A stretch of 64,000 bases of DNA from Nocardia cyriacigeorgica (lineage in GTDB: Bacteria; Actinomycetota; Actinomycetes; Mycobacteriales; Mycobacteriaceae), in the NCBI RefSeq assembly GCF_005863245.1, contig NZ_VBUT01000007.1, positions 186,001 through 250,000 on the forward strand, in the 5' to 3' direction. The position numbers and the translations under genes were made by a program. Shown piece by piece: positions 7,557-16,506 of this stretch (position 1 is its first letter; every line of letters begins with the position of its first letter). A model generated the notes under the pieces. That model was not told where the DNA came from. It saw only the letters and a list, made by a program, of their open reading frames with translations, and did not search any database.

Positions 7557-8780
7557 TCAGCGAGGTGCGACGCCTGGTAGCCCGGCGAACAGCACCTGGA
7601 ATACCGATGGTCCGTTCAGGCGCAGGGTTGTCGTCGGTGCGTACGGGTCGGATTCGGCGGTATCGGTCACCACGTACGGTGCGTGCGAGCCTGGCACCCG
7701 GTCCAGGACGCCGTCACATCGCGGCCCGCCCGTCGCGTTGACCTTCGGCAGATCCTCCGGGAACTTGTAGGCTTCCCCGCCGTACATGAAGCTGGCGTTG
7801 AAGATCGCGCCCGGCTTCACGCCGCCGATCATCGCCTCGGCAAGTGGCAGCGCCCGCACCAGGCCGACGATCACGCAATTGAGCACCGGCCGGTATTCGT
7901 GCAGCAATTCGGCCGTGGGCAGCAGCAATTCGAGCCCGGTGGCCAGCGGCTGTTCACTCTCGGCCAGCACCGCGCCGGTGGTGTCGGCGAGGCCGATGAG
8001 ATCGAGCAGCAGGGTGTCCATCTCGGCGGTGTGCGTACTGACGGTGCCGCTGGTGGCGGTGGCATTGCCGAGGGTGCGCAGTAGGTCGGGCGCGGTATCG
8101 GCGTAGGTCTCGGTGACCTGGGCCGCGCTCGCCATATCGCGGCGCAGCGCGGGCAGGTGCGGGTTGATCTCGCGCAGGTAGCGGTCGGCGTCGGCGAGCA
8201 GCTCGCCGATGGTCGCACCGCGTCCGTGCAGCGCGGTGCCGATGGCGGTGAGGGTGGCGTTGAGCTTGGCGGGATCGATCTTGCCGAGCACGTCGGTCAA
8301 CTGCTGGAAGACGGTATTGAATTCCACGGTCACGTCCTGGGCGCGCACCACCGCCCCCGGACGCAGCGGCGCCGATGACGGGCGCGCGGACGCCACGAAG
8401 TTGACGTACTTCGCGCCGAATACCGTGGTGGAGCGGATATCGACGCTCGCGTCGGCCGGCACCAGCCCCAGCAGATCCGGATCCACTTCGAGCCGCAACC
8501 GCACCCGGTCCCCCGCGTGTTCGATGCCCGCGACCCGGCCGATCTGCGCCCCACGGAAGCGCACCTTGGCGTCCGGGTCGAGCACCAGTCCGCTGCGCGG
8601 CGCCTCGACGATGACGCTCGCCGTCGTCGCGAAGCCACCGGCATACATCGACCAGGTGAGTACCAGCACCCCGACGAGGCCGAAAACCATTCCGGCCGCG
8701 GCGATTTTCCATCGCAGTAGCTGCCACGTGACACGTAGCAGCACGAAACGTTCGGTCCCGGTGTGTTGTCTCGATTCCAC
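7557..8780 (-). CDS. Mce (mammalian cell entry) family protein, solitary
   Basis: A cell-envelope substrate-binding protein of the Mce/MlaD type, 407 residues. It has one N-terminal membrane helix (about residues 25-47, AAAGMVFGLVGVLVLTW), then the MlaD domain with GLVLDPDAKVRFRGAQIGRV and STTVFGAKYVNF, and a long helical Mce C-terminal region. Mce proteins carry lipids or sterols to the YrbE permease in mycobacteria and Nocardia. Here there is a single mce gene without yrbE or other mce genes beside it. The start is GTG 8780. It diverges from cyp51 across a 150-bp region that holds the double operator at 8875-8911, which suggests shared control with sterol metabolism. Confidence 0.88.
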   Translation of the reverse strand: MESRQHTGTERFVLLRVTWQLLRWKIAAAGMVFGLVGVLVLTWSMYAGGFATTASVIVEAPRSGLVLDPDAKVRFRGAQIGRVAGIEHAGDRVRLRLEVDPDLLGLVPADASVDIRSTTVFGAKYVNFVASARPSSAPLRPGAVVRAQDVTVEFNTVFQQLTDVLGKIDPAKLNATLTAIGTALHGRGATIGELLADADRYLREINPHLPALRRDMASAAQVTETYADTAPDLLRTLGNATATSGTVSTHTAEMDTLLLDLIGLADTTGAVLAESEQPLATGLELLLPTAELLHEYRPVLNCVIVGLVRALPLAEAMIGGVKPGAIFNASFMYGGEAYKFPEDLPKVNATGGPRCDGVLDRVPGSHAPYVVTDTAESDPYAPTTTLRLNGPSVFQVLFAGLPGVAPR

Positions 8781-8874
8781 CGCTCACCCGCTTACCGACG
8801 AACCGGTACGGCACTGCCGTCTTGCGGATCGGGCGCGATTGTCGATCGCTTGCCCGCTCCAGTTGTGTCGTAGT

Positions 8875-8911
8875 ACTGTCCAGACACGTGTCCATCATAT
8901 GTCTGGACAGT
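8875..8911. promoter_or_regulatory. Inverted double operator between mce and cyp51 (site A)
   Basis: ACTGTCCAGACA (8875-8886) and its exact inverse TGTCTGGACAGT (8900-8911) bracket a 13-base centre. The left half is part of TGTCCAGACACGTGTCC (8877-8893), the element also found at sites B, C and D. A possible -10 TAGTAC lies at 8871-8876, with a poor -35 (TTGCCC, 8850-8855). The site could repress both divergent genes. The likely binder is the TetR protein encoded at 21913. Confidence 0.8.
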
Positions 8912-8930
8912 GATCACCGGGAGGTTTTCG

Positions 8931-10283
8931 ATGACTCTGGTGCAGCCGCAACGAGTTTCCGGCGGCGACTCCGAATATGGCCATCTCGACGAGTTCCGGG
9001 TCGACCCGATCGCGCTGATGCGCCGTGTCCGGGAGGAATGCGGCGATGTCGGCGCGTTCGAACTCGCCGGCAAACGGGTCATCCTGCTGACCGGGGCCGA
9101 GGCCAACGAGTTCTTCTTCCGCGCGGGCGATGAGGATCTGGATCAGGGGGCGGCCTATCCGTTCATGAAACCGATCTTCGGTGAGGGCGTTGTCTTCGAC
9201 GCCAGCCCCGAGCGCCGCAAGGAAATGCTGCACAACCAGGCCCTGCGCGGCGATCAGATGCGCGGGCACGCCGCGACCATCGCCGCCGAAGTGGATCGGA
9301 TGGTGGCGAACTGGGGTGATTCGGGAGAAATCGACCTACTCGACTTCTTTGCCGAATTGACCATCTACACCTCCTCGGCCTGCCTGATCGGGGTGAAGTT
9401 CCGCAATCAGCTCGACGGCCGGTTCGCGCAGCTGTATCACGATCTCGAACGCGGCACCGACGCGCTGGCCTATGTGGATCCCTACGCTCCGATCGAGAGT
9501 TTCCGCCGCCGCGATGCCGCGCGCCGGGAACTGGTGGCGTTGGTGCAGGAGATCATGGACACCCGTGCGGCGAATCCGCCCGCCGACGCCAGCGATCGCG
9601 ACATGCTCGACGTGCTGGTCTCGGTTCCGGGCGAGGACGGGAAACCGCGATTCAGCGCCAGCGAGATCACCGGCATCTTCATCTCGATGATGTTCGCCGG
9701 GCATCACACAACCTCGGGTACCGCGGCGTGGAGCGTCATCGAATTGCTGCGGCACCCCGAGCAGTTGCAGAAGGTGGTGGCCGAGCTCGATGAGCTCTAC
9801 AGCGACGGCTCGGACATCAGTTTCGGTGCGCTACGCCAGATTCCGCAGCTGGAAGCAGTGCTGAAGGAGACGCTGCGGCTGCATCCGCCGCTGATCATCC
9901 TGATGCGGGTGGCGCGCGATGAATTCGATGTGTGCGGTAGCCGGATCGAGCCCGGCGATATGGTCGCGGCGAGCCCGGCGATCTCGAATCGGATCGCCGA
10001 GGATTTCCCGGACCCGGACACCTTCGATCCCGGCCGCTATATCGATCCGAACCAGGAAGACATCATCAACCGGTGGACCTGGATTCCGTTCGGCGCGGGC
10101 CGTCACCGCTGTGTCGGCGCCCCGTTCGCCTTGATGCAGTTGAAGGCGATCTTCTCGATTCTGCTGCGGGATTGGGAATTCGAGATGGCGTTGCCCTCGG
10201 AGCAGTACCGCAACGACCACAGCAAGATGGTGGTGCAGTTGGCGAAGCCGTGCACGGTGCGCTACCGCAGACGACGGAAATGA
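8931..10283 (+). CDS. cyp51: Sterol 14-alpha-demethylase CYP51
   Basis: A cytochrome P450 of 450 residues, nearly collinear with what I recall of M. tuberculosis CYP51 (Rv0764c): GHLEEFR-like start, FGEGVVFDASPERRKEMLHN, FAELTIYTSSACLIG, I-helix MFAGHHTTSG, KETLRLHPPLIILMRVA, and haem loop FGAGRHRCVG with Cys394. CYP51 removes the 14-alpha methyl group of sterols such as lanosterol or obtusifoliol, using electrons from a ferredoxin; a 3Fe-4S ferredoxin is encoded at 13899. The start ATG has GGGAGG seven bases upstream. Unlike the mycobacterial arrangement, it is not inside the ferredoxin operon but stands alone and converges with it, yet it carries the same operator. A strong terminator follows. 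Confidence 0.97.
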   Translation: MTLVQPQRVSGGDSEYGHLDEFRVDPIALMRRVREECGDVGAFELAGKRVILLTGAEANEFFFRAGDEDLDQGAAYPFMKPIFGEGVVFDASPERRKEMLHNQALRGDQMRGHAATIAAEVDRMVANWGDSGEIDLLDFFAELTIYTSSACLIGVKFRNQLDGRFAQLYHDLERGTDALAYVDPYAPIESFRRRDAARRELVALVQEIMDTRAANPPADASDRDMLDVLVSVPGEDGKPRFSASEITGIFISMMFAGHHTTSGTAAWSVIELLRHPEQLQKVVAELDELYSDGSDISFGALRQIPQLEAVLKETLRLHPPLIILMRVARDEFDVCGSRIEPGDMVAASPAISNRIAEDFPDPDTFDPGRYIDPNQEDIINRWTWIPFGAGRHRCVGAPFALMQLKAIFSILLRDWEFEMALPSEQYRNDHSKMVVQLAKPCTVRYRRRRK

Positions 10284-10286
10284 ACG

Positions 10287-10316
10287 ATGGGGCCCGCTCA
10301 GTAGAGCGGGCCCCAT
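10287..10316. terminator. Bidirectional terminator
   Basis: A perfect 13-bp stem (ATGGGGCCCGCTC, 10287-10299, with GAGCGGGCCCCAT, 10304-10316) and a 4-base loop AGTA lie just after the cyp51 stop and before the convergent glutathione peroxidase gene. TCTCGTT follows. Confidence 0.85.
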
Positions 10317-10364
10317 TCTCGTTGCTGCCTCGGAGCAGCGAAATGCGTCAGTGCGGATGGCAGG

Positions 10365-10850
10365 TCAGAGCAGCGCTTCGACCGCCGCCACCAGCGCGGC
10401 GTCGTCGGGAGTGGTGCGCGGACGGAACCGGCCTGCCACCGTGCCGTCGCGGGCGATCAGGAACTTCTCGAAGTTCCACTGGATATCGCCGGCCGCACCT
10501 TCGGCGTCGGCCGTCTCGACCAGGCTCTGGTAGAGCGGATGCCTGCCCTCACCGTTGACCTCGGTCTTCTCCAGCAGCGGGAAATCCACGCCGTAGGTCA
10601 TCGAGCAGAACTGCTGGATTTCCTCCGCGGTGCCCGGCTCCTGGCCCATGAACTGATTGCACGGCACGCCGACCACGCTGAATCCGCGGTCGCCGTAGCT
10701 CTTCTGGAGTTCGACCAGGCCCGAATACTGCGGGGTCAAACCGCATTTGGAGGCCACGTTCACCAGCAGCACGGCCCGGTCACCGACGAGTCCGGCGAGC
10801 GTGGACGGCTCACCGGACAGCGTGCGCACCGGAATGTCTCGAACGTTCAC
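10365..10850 (-). CDS. Glutathione peroxidase family thiol peroxidase
   Basis: A 161-residue peroxidase of the GPx family that reduces hydroperoxides; in actinobacteria the reductant is usually thioredoxin or mycothiol rather than glutathione. The peroxidatic residue is Cys36 in NVASKCGLTPQY (no selenocysteine), followed by GVPCNQFMGQEPG with the conserved Gln, and DIQWNFEKFLI with the conserved Trp and Asn. GTG 10850 overlaps the stop of the P450 gene in a GTGA junction. It is the last gene of the seven-gene operon and may protect against peroxides formed by uncoupled P450 turnover (inference). Confidence 0.93.
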   Translation of the reverse strand: MNVRDIPVRTLSGEPSTLAGLVGDRAVLLVNVASKCGLTPQYSGLVELQKSYGDRGFSVVGVPCNQFMGQEPGTAEEIQQFCSMTYGVDFPLLEKTEVNGEGRHPLYQSLVETADAEGAAGDIQWNFEKFLIARDGTVAGRFRPRTTPDDAALVAAVEALL

Positions 10851-12070
10851 TCGTATCGCACCTGCCAATTCTTGATTCCGTTGATCCACCCCGAGCGCAA
10901 CCGTACCGGATCGGCCACCGGGGTGATCTCGGGCATCGCGTCGGCGATGGCGTTGAACATCAGGTCGATTTCCAGCTTGGCCAGGTTGGCGCCGACGCAA
11001 TAGTGCGCGCCGGTGCCGCCGAACCCGACATGCGGATTCGGGTCGCGCAGGATGTCGAAGGTGAACGGGTCGGTGAAGCCCTCTTCGTCGAAATTGGCCG
11101 AACTGTAGAACAGGCCGAGACGCTGACCCTTGGCGATGTGCTGACCGCCGAGGGTGAGGTCCTCGGTGGCGGTGCGCTGGAAGGCCGTCACCGGGGTGGC
11201 CCAGCGCACGATCTCATCCGGCGCGGTGCGTGGGCGCTGCTCCTTGTAGAGCTCCCACTGTTCGGGATGATCCACGAACGCCTTCATGCCGTGGGTGATC
11301 GCATTGCGGGTGGTTTCGTTGCCGGCGACAGCGAGCAGGATGACGAAGAATCCGAATTCGTCGGAGCCGAGCCCTTCCCCGTCGAGATCGGCGTTGACCA
11401 GCTGGGTGACGATATCGTCGACCGGATCGGCCCGGCGCTGCTCGGCCATATTCCAGGCGTAGCCGAGGATTTCGGCCGAGGCCATCGTGGAATCGCCGTA
11501 TTCGGGATCGTCGTAGTTGAGCATCTGGTTCGACCAGTCGAACAGTTTGCGCCGATCCTCCTGCGGTACGCCGAGCAGTTCGGCGATGGCCTGCAACGGC
11601 AGCTCGCACGCCACCTGGGTGACGAAGTCCCCGCCACCGGTCTTCTTGGCCTCGTGCACGATCTTGGCGGCCCGTTCGGTCAGCGCCGCACGCAGCCCTT
11701 CCACGGCGCGCGGGGTGAACCCTTTGGAAATGATCCGGCGGATCTTGGAGTGCTTCGGCGGGTCCATATTGACCAGCAGCGCGCCGGTCACCTCCATCTG
11801 CTCGGGCGTGATATCGCCCGGCAACCGGATGATCGCGCCCTTGTCCTGCGAGGAGTACAGCTCCGGGTGCCGCGAGATCTCCTTGATATCGGCCAGCTTG
11901 CTGACCACCCAGAAACCGCCGTCGCGGAAACCGCCGGAGCTCTCATCGGATTGGGCGTTCCACCAGACCGGCGCGGTCCGGCGCAGCAGCGCGAATTCCT
12001 CGACGGGGCTGCGTTCGGCCCAGAGGGCGGGGTCGGTGAAATCGAATCCCGGGGGCAAGGTCGTTGTCAT
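10847..12070 (-). CDS. Cytochrome P450, CYP125-like (steroid C26 hydroxylase type)
   Basis: A P450 of 407 residues closely resembling mycobacterial CYP125A1: LPPGFDFTDP near the start, GFTPRAVEGL, ELPLQAIAELLGVPQEDR, I-helix LAVAGNETTRN, EIVRWATPVTAFQRTA, and haem loop FGGTGAHYCVGANLA. CYP125 enzymes oxidise the C26 methyl of cholesterol or cholestenone to start side-chain degradation. The ATG at 12070 has AAAGGA seven bases upstream. The gene sits 22 bp after the unknown 416-residue gene and overlaps the peroxidase gene. The full kst/cholesterol cluster is not in this window, so this may be a paralogue with a different sterol preference. Confidence 0.9.
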   Translation of the reverse strand: MTTTLPPGFDFTDPALWAERSPVEEFALLRRTAPVWWNAQSDESSGGFRDGGFWVVSKLADIKEISRHPELYSSQDKGAIIRLPGDITPEQMEVTGALLVNMDPPKHSKIRRIISKGFTPRAVEGLRAALTERAAKIVHEAKKTGGGDFVTQVACELPLQAIAELLGVPQEDRRKLFDWSNQMLNYDDPEYGDSTMASAEILGYAWNMAEQRRADPVDDIVTQLVNADLDGEGLGSDEFGFFVILLAVAGNETTRNAITHGMKAFVDHPEQWELYKEQRPRTAPDEIVRWATPVTAFQRTATEDLTLGGQHIAKGQRLGLFYSSANFDEEGFTDPFTFDILRDPNPHVGFGGTGAHYCVGANLAKLEIDLMFNAIADAMPEITPVADPVRLRSGWINGIKNWQVRYE

Positions 12071-12092
12071 GGGGTGTCCTTTCTGGAATCGC

Positions 12093-13343
12093 TCACACGA
12101 CCGTGAGTGGCAGCGGGATGCCGCGATCGGCGAAGGCGAAGCCGGCACCGGTACTGACCTTGGCGATCGCGACCTCGATGGCTTCCCGGGCCGGTTCGTC
12201 GGCCAGCGCGATCCTGGCCGTCCATGCGTCGTCGGACACGGCGGTCTCGCTGACGTGGAAGCATGGATTCACCCCGCGCACCATGGCATCGAGAGCCTTG
12301 GTGTGCTCGGCATCGATCAGGGCGGGCCACGCGCCGTCGGCGACGGCATCGCTGTGTTTCGGGAAACGCAGCAGCACGGTGGCGTCGTCGGCGTCCACCC
12401 GAATGCCGGTATAGGGCAACGGATTGAACGCCGGATGATGGCGCAGCACCTCGACCAGCGCGGGAAGATCTGTGCCGAGACCGAGCGCCTTGCGCAGCCG
12501 TTCCGAGGTCAGGCCGGCGATACCGGCGAACTGTTTGCGCAGGATGTCGAGCGCGGATTCCTCCTCCGTGCGCCGGCGCACCGCGATCGCGAAGGCGAGG
12601 GTGAGCAGATGGTGTTGCAGGCACACCTCATCGGCCAGCCGGATCAGCGCCGAACGGGAGAAATCAGCGAAACGGATATCGCTGAGCAGCGGACCCGCAT
12701 AGTCGCCTCGCCCCTCCTCGCCGGGGTCGATGGCCGTCAACCGGGTGTGCGCCGCCGCCGACCCCGCGACCAGCTCCGCGCCCTCCGGAACCGGTGGCGG
12801 GATATGGGCCGCATCGATGGTGACCGTCCACGCGCACACCGGTGTCCGGTCGGCGGGCTCGCGTGGCGGGCGATGCACCGGCCGGACCTGGGCGTGCGGA
12901 TTGGTCGCCAGGGCCGTGGCGTCGAAGGTGGGATCTTCGATGTCATGGCACATGGCGATCACGAAATCGGTGCCGAGCGGCTCGACGTCGGCCAGCGCGC
13001 CGCAATGGTCGAGCCAGAATTCGCCGTGCCGCTCGTCGTGCAGCCGGTACCGGAAATCCATGAATTGCGGCGGTGCGCCGATATCGAACTGGAGCCCTTT
13101 GAAAATGGTCTCCACGGTGTCGCCGGTGAAACCAAGGGCCCGCTGCATGCGACGGGTGTAGACCGGGCTGGCCAGCTGCCATTCGGTGATGGCCACCTCG
13201 GTCATGCCTTCGCGGCCGAAAGCGCCGATGGTGTGCGCCATGCCGGAGCGATCGATCAGATGCCCGCTCAACAGCAGTTCGGGCAACAGCGTCGCGAGCG
13301 TGTCCCGCGACAGGTCCGCGTAATTGCTCACTGGTTCGGACAT
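12093..13343 (-). CDS. Unknown 416-residue protein in the P450 operon
   Basis: I do not recognise this family. The protein is soluble, with no signal peptide or membrane helix, and has several His/Cys-rich places (EFWLDHCGAL, VIAMCHDIEDP, VCLQHHLLTL, VNPCFHVSE). It starts at ATG 13343, only 4 bases after the stop of the SnoaL-like gene, and is followed 22 bases later by the CYP125-like gene, so it is surely co-transcribed with them. Its place suggests a steroid- or lipid-modifying or carrier role; no catalytic motif can be named. Confidence 0.85.
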   Translation of the reverse strand: MSEPVSNYADLSRDTLATLLPELLLSGHLIDRSGMAHTIGAFGREGMTEVAITEWQLASPVYTRRMQRALGFTGDTVETIFKGLQFDIGAPPQFMDFRYRLHDERHGEFWLDHCGALADVEPLGTDFVIAMCHDIEDPTFDATALATNPHAQVRPVHRPPREPADRTPVCAWTVTIDAAHIPPPVPEGAELVAGSAAAHTRLTAIDPGEEGRGDYAGPLLSDIRFADFSRSALIRLADEVCLQHHLLTLAFAIAVRRRTEEESALDILRKQFAGIAGLTSERLRKALGLGTDLPALVEVLRHHPAFNPLPYTGIRVDADDATVLLRFPKHSDAVADGAWPALIDAEHTKALDAMVRGVNPCFHVSETAVSDDAWTARIALADEPAREAIEVAIAKVSTGAGFAFADRGIPLPLTVV

Positions 13344-13347
13344 GGGT

Positions 13348-13899
13348 TCACCACAGCGGGACCGGGGATTCACCGATGCGGTACCAGCCGGGCAGCGGCT
13401 TACCCGATACCGAACGCTGGATCCGCTTCTGCATGCCTTCGGTCAGCGCGTTCTTCTGGATCATCTCCATGAACAGCGCCGACACATTGCCGAAGTCGAA
13501 GAAGTCGCGCTGCCACGACCATTGGAAGTTGCCGCCGTAGCGGAACCAGCTGCCACCGATGCCTTGCGGGCTGTAGTGGCTGCCGTCTTCGCGGGTGGCG
13601 TCGGCGAGCTGCTTCCACAACCCGATCACATTCCCGGAACGCTCATCGATGACGAATTCCTGATACGGATACGTCCACCCTTCCAGCCCCTGCATTTCCT
13701 GCACCAGCGCCAGATCCCGGATCTCGTCGCGGCCGACGGCCATGAATTCCTGGGTCGGCCCGTAGTTCCAGCCGTAGGTGGCGTCCTCGGTGTACATCTC
13801 CGCCAGCGGCGCCCAGTCGCCCTTGTCCTCGCAGCTGCGGTTCGCCTCCACCCAGCGCTGCACCATCTCGTCGAGTTCCGCGCGATCGAAACCTGCCAT
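13348..13899 (-). CDS. SnoaL/NTF2-like protein (Rv0762c-type)
   Basis: A 183-residue protein of the SnoaL-like/NTF2 fold, judged from the helical N-terminus (FDRAELDEMVQRWVEANR), the WAPLAEMYTEDATYGW segment typical of this fold, and its length, which fits Rv0762c beside mycobacterial cyp51. Members of this fold act as isomerases, cyclases or small hydroxylases; the substrate is unknown. ATG 13899 overlaps the ferredoxin stop (TGATG); GTG 13902 is an alternative start. Position and order match the mycobacterial cluster. Confidence 0.85.
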   Translation of the reverse strand: MAGFDRAELDEMVQRWVEANRSCEDKGDWAPLAEMYTEDATYGWNYGPTQEFMAVGRDEIRDLALVQEMQGLEGWTYPYQEFVIDERSGNVIGLWKQLADATREDGSHYSPQGIGGSWFRYGGNFQWSWQRDFFDFGNVSALFMEMIQKNALTEGMQKRIQRSVSGKPLPGWYRIGESPVPLW

Positions 13900-14147
13900 C
13901 ACCGTCTACCTTCCTGGGATTCGCCGGTCCCGCTGGGCGCGGGATCGGTGCCGGCGTCGTCGACGATCGACAACGCCTGGGTCGGGCAGTACCGCACTGC
14001 CCGTTCGATGTCCGGGCGGGCGGCGTCATCGGGGTTCTCGTTCTCGATGACGACCTGCCCGCGTTTGGGCACTGTGAAGACGCCGGGGGCCTCGTCCTGG
14101 CAGACCGCGTGCCCCTGGCACAGATCCAGATCGACCCGAATCCTCAC
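13899..14147 (-). CDS. [3Fe-4S] ferredoxin, P450 redox partner
   Basis: An 82-residue ferredoxin. The cluster ligands are Cys10 and Cys16 in CQGHAVC and Cys54 in YCPTQAL; His13 takes the place of the second cysteine of the usual CxxCxxC, the hallmark of single-cluster P450 ferredoxins such as Rv0763c. It should pass electrons to CYP51, CYP123 and CYP125-like enzymes encoded nearby. GTG 14147 overlaps the SDR stop by 4 bp, and its own stop overlaps the next start. No ferredoxin reductase gene is in the window. Confidence 0.95.
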   Translation of the reverse strand: MRIRVDLDLCQGHAVCQDEAPGVFTVPKRGQVVIENENPDDAARPDIERAVRYCPTQALSIVDDAGTDPAPSGTGESQEGRR

Positions 14148-14953
14148 GACCCCTCCTGCTCCCGCCGGGAGGTGCGGCGTTCCCGCAGCGGCGCCTCGGG
14201 CTGCACCTCCACCGACACCAGATGCGATCCGCGCGGCGTGCTCACCACCGCGACCACCGCGGCGGCCAGGTCCGAGGCCCGCAGCATGTACGGGTACCGG
14301 GCGAAACCCCAGTCCTTCCAGTCCTCGAGCAGCGGCCCGACCACCTCGGGGGTGGAGTTCATACCCATGCCGGTGAGCGTGGGCCCCGGCCGCACCATGG
14401 AGGCGCGGACGCCGCTGCCCTCCAACTCCATCCGCAACTGGGTCACCATGTTCTCCAACCCGGCCTTGGCCGCGCTGTAGGCGCCGGTGCGCGGTCGCGG
14501 CGCGGGCGCGCAGTCGGAGGTGATCAGCACCAGATCGCCGCGCTGACGATCCACCATTCCCGGCAGCACCCGATGCACCAGGCGATGGGCACCGATCAGA
14601 TGAATCTGCACCTGCTGGGCGAAACGCTCCGGATCCATCTCCTCGATCAGCGAGAAGTCGATATCGCCCGCACCGGAGACCAGGATCTCGGCCGGTCCGT
14701 GCGCCTGTTCGCCGGCGGCGACGAAGGCGTCCACCGAGGCCGTATCGGTGACGTCGAGCCGGTGCGCGATCGCCTCACCGCCGTCGGCGCGGATCTTTCC
14801 GGCCAGCTCTTCGCACAGTTCGACGCGGCGGGCGCCGAGGGTGACCGGGTGCCCGAGTTCGGCCAGCGCGACGGCCGTGGCGGCGCCGATGCCGGAGGAC
14901 GCGCCCGCGATCAGGGCGGGCCTGCGGGCGGGGTGGGGTTCGAAGCGCGGCAT
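14144..14953 (-). CDS. Short-chain dehydrogenase/reductase (Rv0765c-type)
   Basis: A classical SDR of 269 residues. The Rossmann motif AGASSGIG lies near residue 15, NAG is replaced by SGAGD, and the catalytic pair is in GAYSAAKAG. The probable role is oxidation or reduction of a hydroxyl/keto group on the substrate of the P450s, since it lies between CYP123 and the ferredoxin as in mycobacteria. The ATG at 14953 has AGGAGG seven bases upstream. Forty-six bases separate it from CYP123. Confidence 0.9.
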   Translation of the reverse strand: MPRFEPHPARRPALIAGASSGIGAATAVALAELGHPVTLGARRVELCEELAGKIRADGGEAIAHRLDVTDTASVDAFVAAGEQAHGPAEILVSGAGDIDFSLIEEMDPERFAQQVQIHLIGAHRLVHRVLPGMVDRQRGDLVLITSDCAPAPRPRTGAYSAAKAGLENMVTQLRMELEGSGVRASMVRPGPTLTGMGMNSTPEVVGPLLEDWKDWGFARYPYMLRASDLAAAVVAVVSTPRGSHLVSVEVQPEAPLRERRTSRREQEGS

Positions 14954-14999
14954 CAGCGCACCTCCTGTCTCAGGGGCTGGTGGGGTCTGGTGGGTGATG

Positions 15000-16205
15000 T
15001 CATCGGGGCCGCACCGTGATCGGGAGCCGGGCGAACCCGCGCACATTGGTCGAATGCACCCGCTCGACCTCCGCCTCGTGCACCTCATAGGTGCGGGTGC
15101 GGGCGGCGAACTCCTCGAGCGCGACGGTGGCCTCCAAGCGCGCCAGATGCGCGCCGAGGCAGAAGTGCACGCCCGCACCGAAACTCACCAGCGACCCCTT
15201 GTCGTTGCGTTCGATGCGGTAGCTGTCGGCGTCTTCGAACACCTCGGAATCCCGGTTGGCCGAGCCGATCGCGAGCAGCACTTTCGCTCCCGCCGGGATG
15301 ACGCCGCCGTGCAGCGCGATGTCGACGGTGGCGGTGCGCGCCACGATCTGACTGGAGGTGTCGTAGCGCAGGGTCTCCTCGACCCAGTCGGTGACCAGCC
15401 CCGGATCGGCGGCGACCTTGGCGTACTCCCCCGGATTGTGCGCGCCCCAGTACAGGGCGTTGCCGAGCAGCTTGGTGGTGGTTTCGTTGCCCGCGACCAC
15501 CATCAGGAACATGAAGCCGATGATTTCCTGATCGGTGAGCCGGTCGCCGTCGATCTCGGCCTCCAGCAGCGCGGAGGTGAGATCATCGAGCGGCTGCTTG
15601 CGGCGCTGGGCGACCATCTCGGTGTAGTAGCCGATCAGCGCGACCGAGGCCTCGATGGCGCCCATCGGCACATCGAGCACGCCGTCCTCGCGGTGCACCA
15701 CCAGGTCGGCGAGCCTGCGGATCTCGGCGCGATCGGCGGCGGGCACCCCGAGCATCTCGGAGATGACGTCCATCGGCAGTTTGCCCGCGAAATCCTCGAT
15801 CCAGTCGAGCTTCTCACCCGCGAAGCCAGGTTCCAGGTGTTCGAGGGTCAGCTCGCGGATGCGGTCGGTCATCTCGGCGACCCGTTTGGGCGTGAACCCC
15901 TTGAACACCAGTCGGCGCATCCGCATATGCCGCGGATCGTCCATGGCCAGAAACGACATCACGTGATGGGCGTGCGGCCCCCATGCGGCGGGATCCAGCG
16001 ACACCCCGTTGGCGCTGGAGAGCCGGGTGGCGTCGCGGAAGCCGGCGAAGACGTCGGCGTGCCGGGACAGCGCCCAGAAATCCAGGTCGGGGTTGTAGTA
16101 GAGCGGCGCCTCGGTGCGCAGCCGCCGGTAGACGGGGTAGGGATCCTCGTGGAAGGCGTAGTCGTAGGGATCGAAGATCAGTGGTTCCACCGACGCGGCT
16201 TTCAT
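15000..16205 (-). CDS. Cytochrome P450 CYP123-like
   Basis: A P450 of 401 residues, first gene of the operon. It has I-helix MVVAGNETTTK, ExxR in VEETLRYDTSS, and haem loop SFGAGVHFCLGAHLA. Its length and position upstream of SDR and ferredoxin genes match CYP123 (Rv0766c); its substrate is not known in any organism that I recall. I chose ATG 16205 because GAGGTGG lies five bases upstream; GTG 16214 is in frame but overlaps that site. Transcription likely starts at the promoter next to operator B. Confidence 0.9.
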   Translation of the reverse strand: MKAASVEPLIFDPYDYAFHEDPYPVYRRLRTEAPLYYNPDLDFWALSRHADVFAGFRDATRLSSANGVSLDPAAWGPHAHHVMSFLAMDDPRHMRMRRLVFKGFTPKRVAEMTDRIRELTLEHLEPGFAGEKLDWIEDFAGKLPMDVISEMLGVPAADRAEIRRLADLVVHREDGVLDVPMGAIEASVALIGYYTEMVAQRRKQPLDDLTSALLEAEIDGDRLTDQEIIGFMFLMVVAGNETTTKLLGNALYWGAHNPGEYAKVAADPGLVTDWVEETLRYDTSSQIVARTATVDIALHGGVIPAGAKVLLAIGSANRDSEVFEDADSYRIERNDKGSLVSFGAGVHFCLGAHLARLEATVALEEFAARTRTYEVHEAEVERVHSTNVRGFARLPITVRPR

Positions 16206-16279
16206 CGCGTCCACCTCGCATTCGATAACCAGTTCTCACCTGAGATCGGGTCGTCGCCGTCCGGTAGAGACACATAGCT

Positions 16280-16322
16280 GGACATGTGTCTGGACGGTAC
16301 CAGCGTCCCGGCCCGCCGACAA
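16280..16322 (-). promoter_or_regulatory. Promoter and operator of the CYP123-CYP125 operon (site B)
   Basis: Read on the minus strand: TTGTCG (16322-16317), 17 bases, TACCGT (16299-16294), overlapping the element GTCCAGACACATGTCC (16295-16280). A second GTGTCT follows just downstream (ATGTGTCT). The operator covers the -10 and the start point, a repressor arrangement. The opposite strand carries site C 180 bp away for the aldehyde dehydrogenase operon. The rest of the 301-bp intergenic stretch 16206-16506 shows no other gene. Confidence 0.75.
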
Positions 16323-16442
16323 CGATTCCGGCGGTTTAGCCAGCATGATTGCCATTCGGGCGCCGTATCCAATGAACAAAAGATGTTTCCTCCGTTCGCT
16401 ACGGACAGCCGCAGGAACACGACCATTTCCTAGAACAGGTTC

Positions 16443-16498
16443 TTGCCTAATCGAAAGAGTCCGGACTATATTCCGTACACCTGTCCAGACACGTACGG
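16443..16498 (+). promoter_or_regulatory. Promoter and operator of the aldehyde dehydrogenase operon (site C)
   Basis: TTGCCT (16443-16448), 18 bases, TATATT (16467-16472), then TGTCCAGACACGTACGG (16482-16498), the shared element just downstream of the -10. The ATG of the dehydrogenase is at 16507, with a weak GGAG at 16497-16500. Confidence 0.75.
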
Positions 16499-16506
16499 AG
16501 TCGACT

